From the NCBI GenBank assembly GCA_039621445.1, contig CP154956.1, positions 74,686,192-74,750,191 on the forward strand: a stretch of 64,000 nt of DNA, in the 5' to 3' direction. Source of the DNA: Euglena gracilis (Eukaryota; Euglenida; Euglenophyceae; Euglenales). Shown piece after piece: positions 26,463 through 64,000 of this stretch. How positions within the stretch are numbered: the stretch's first letter is position 1; every line of letters begins with the position of its first letter. The position numbers and the translations under genes were made by a program. The notes under the pieces were generated by a model, which made no database searches, was not told the DNA's origin, and saw only the letters and a program-made list of their open reading frames with translations.

Positions 26463-28682
26463 TGGGGCGGGTGAGGGTCAGGCTGCGGAGGAGAGGGGCA
26501 AAGGGCACAGGCACAGCGCCCCTCCCCACAGCCCGCACAGCGAATCAAATGGCGTGGGAAAATATCACAAATCTGGCCATTTTGCAACACAGGTGTTGGG
26601 TGTTTGAGCTGTTTTTGGCGTTTTTTTTCATTTTTTCCACAAAATGGCCTAAAAACATGACCTTTTGTAACTCAGGGGGGGGATAATTGATATCGGAGGC
26701 CTTCGGGAAAATTGCGGGAAAATTGTGGAAAAATTGCGGAAATTGCGGGAAAATTGCGGAAAAATTGATATCGGGAATATACACATTTCTGCTTGAGGGG
26801 ACATAGAAATTTTTCAATTGTGAGGTTCAGAACACCGCAACACCCACGTCATGCAGGCGAGCACAAATCAACACGCTTGAAGTTCGATGCACAGGTATCC
26901 TGTGACCAGTGGTGCACCTGTGAGAAAAATTGGTAAACTGGGGGGAAAAAACAAAACACAATAGCACACCTGTTGATCCATTTGAAGAATGGCTTGAACT
27001 CATCTTCCAACTTCGGTGATGGGGAAAAAATTCTGCGAAAAAAAAATGCAAAAAATTGCGGAAAATTGCGGAAATTGCGGAAAAATCGCGGAAAATTGCG
27101 GAAAATTGCGGAAATTGCGGGAAATTGCGGAAATTGCGGAAAAATGCGGATATCAATTATCCCCCCCCCCTGTGTAACTTTGGGAACATGCTGATTCTGG
27201 AAATATGGAATTTCTTCGCTGAAAAATGTGGGGACGTGGGGGTCGTTTGAATCTGGACAAGGGAAGCAAGGCATAATGCCAGCAAGGGGCAACAACGGGC
27301 AAACCAGTCACTGGTTTGATGTATTGTGATCACAAGTCCTATGGCCAAGCCTGTGCTATGCCACACCACACATGCACCCATGCATGCAGCTCTGGACCGC
27401 GAGAACCTCAATGGAATACGACCCCGAATATGACTTGTATGAAAGCGTGCGTTTGCAGACAGACCCCCGATGGGGGATGAGGTTGAGCGCATTTGCGGAG
27501 CGGGAATACACCGGGGACTGCCCAGGCGGCAGGTGGCTGCGGAAAAGCGGAAGGATGGGCCAACACAATTTCCTGCAACACCAGACGTGTGTGAGACTGG
27601 GGAGGGGGCTGTTGGGACAGAAATGCATTGCCAAGAAGGAGAATGATTGAGATCCCCTGTGCCTGTCCCACAAAAAGGGCAGTGCCTTCCACTTTAAAAC
27701 ACTGGCCATGTCCTTTGTCCTCCAGGGGAGGACAAAAGAAAAGGAACACACACAGCATCTTTGGTTCCAATTCCACTCCACAAATTCAATTTTTTTTGGT
27801 CCCCCCCAGATATTCTGAACTCTAGTGGTCCATCCTCCCTTGAAGGTGTGCACACCTTTCTGCCAAAATATCCAAAGCAAAAGCGCACATGTTTACGGGG
27901 TTGTGTGTCGGGGATAATGGTCCCAAACAGCCCCCCTCTTTTCCCGCCAGGCTGCCAGACCTGGACAGGCGCTGCGTTGGGCTGGGCCTCGTGGCTGGCC
28001 ATAGGGGTCCCAGAAGGCCCAGCGCCAACGATATTGGTGAGGGGAGCGTGACCGACAGATGGGTGAGGGCTGTATGGAGTCGCATATGGGGACCTTCACA
28101 AAGAAGCCCACAGCACCACACCCGAGCGAAAAAGGTAAGAGGCACAACCAGAGAAGAACGTAAGAAAGACTCACAAAGACTCACACAACCCCAAGGGGAC
28201 CACCCACCCACTCTTTATGGAATCATACCAAGCACCACCAAACACTCTCTCCCCCTAAATGGACTGAAAACCATCAGAAATTTGCTTTGAAAGCTTGGAC
28301 GGAAGGAGCCCCCACCACGCCATCTGAAGGTGGTCCGCTCCCCCCCCCACCAGAGCAGCCCTCACATTGTTGCCATTGCAACAACAGAGATAGGCAGAGG
28401 GGCCAATGTCTTCATTTTCAGCCATCATACAATTTGAAGCAGTTTTGGGCACGTCAAGAATTCAAAAGGTTCTTTGGTGCATGGTCCTCTGGGAAATGTC
28501 GACCTCGGGGACCCCCACCCGGCGCTGTGTTAAACCCGGCCACGGAGGCACACCTGAGCTCCAGACGACCTCCCAAACCGAACCCTGGGGCAGAGAGGCT
28601 TCACCGCAGTGCCGGCCAGGACTGTGAAGCCCCCCGGACGGAGCCTGGGGTCAGGGGCCGGGCCGGCCAGCGGGCTGGCCCC
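26463..28682. other. Intergenic region between gene B (end) and gene A (start)
   Basis: It contains the MITE at 26,673-27,172 and otherwise unremarkable sequence. A 92-codon plus frame at 27,372-27,650 has no recognisable domain. It should contain the promoter of gene A and the 3' end of gene B, but I see no TATA box or defined poly(A) signal I would defend. Confidence 0.45.
26673..27172. mobile_element. 500-bp MITE with CAGGGGGGGG termini and 7-bp duplication
   Basis: The ends are CAGGGGGGGGATAATTGATATC and its inverse (the G run is two bases longer on the right). The duplication TGTAACT lies at 26,666-26,672 and 27,173-27,179. Just inside each end are AATTGCGG tandem units. It is related to the element at 51,333-51,976. 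Confidence 0.88.
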
Positions 28683-63795
<35,113 letters not shown>

Positions 63796-63806
63796 ATGAG
63801 GCACAC

Positions 63807-64000
<194 letters not shown>

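Noticed and set aside
26888-27172. AATTGCGG arrays as a telomere or centromere satellite
   Set aside because: They lie inside TIR-bounded elements with target duplications and are short.
27372-27650. Plus frame of 92 codons containing EYDPEYDLYESVRLQTDP
   Set aside because: No homologue recognised, no splice or promoter context and the opposite strand is equally open; left as unsupported.
27893-28174. Minus frame beginning with a signal-peptide-like hydrophobic stretch
   Set aside because: It has no ATG (starts at GTG), lacks codon bias downstream and lies in the intergenic segment.

Overview
The window reads as nuclear DNA of a eukaryote, most likely a protist or alga. Coding sequence occurs as short GC-rich exons (about 40-270 bp) separated by introns of about 0.1-3 kb. 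I see no operons, no Shine-Dalgarno sites, no rRNA and no tRNA. A dinoflagellate or other alveolate is my best guess, at low confidence. The basis is the mix of GT-AG introns with introner-like insertions, and a Gag/retropepsin of a style I associate with dinoflagellate retroelements. Exon boundaries below come from reading acceptors, donors and codon phase by eye. Those called approximate could move by tens of bases.

All three inferred genes are on the minus strand. Gene C (466-2,409, running off the left edge) begins at an ATG at 2,409. Gene A (26,462 down to at least 9,793) begins with a clear signal peptide. It continues into a beta-sandwich, galactose-binding-like ectodomain and then a long Thr/Pro-rich mucin-like stalk spread over at least eight exons. 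A short helical and a Cys-rich segment follow. Gene B (63,795 down to a stop at 28,683) is a roughly 35 kb gene of about 35 exons encoding an unrecognised, mostly alpha-helical protein of very roughly 1,800-1,900 residues. Gene A and gene B are separated by about 2.2 kb.

The introns are packed with mobile DNA. The main signal is a group of short elements with inverted termini starting CAGGG and flanked by 7- or 8-bp target-site duplications (2,132; 3,331; 13,363; 19,847; 22,109; 26,673; 51,333; weaker at 4,142; 25,233; 55,867). Two of them (2,132-2,354 in gene C and 13,363-13,997 in gene A) interrupt codons directly. Removing the element plus one target-site copy restores the reading frame exactly, yet no GT-AG pair lies at those boundaries. 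This looks like introner-type intron gain by hAT-like MITEs. A decayed hAT-type transposase is present at 6,690-7,136 (+). A Mutator-like element with a 10-bp duplication lies at 31,144-32,226. A retroelement gag ORF, open in frame with a host exon, and a frameshifted retropepsin occupy 53.3-55.4 kb.

The rest is simple sequence and dispersed repeats: a 1.36 kb GT/GCGT array (10.69-12.05 kb), a 1.24 kb GTGTT array (40.83-42.07 kb), palindromic GCGCATTTGCGC clusters (7.4-9.3 kb), a minisatellite (31.17-31.94 kb), several dispersed G-rich families, and very frequent poly(G) runs on the plus strand, which are poly(C) tracts in the sense of the genes.
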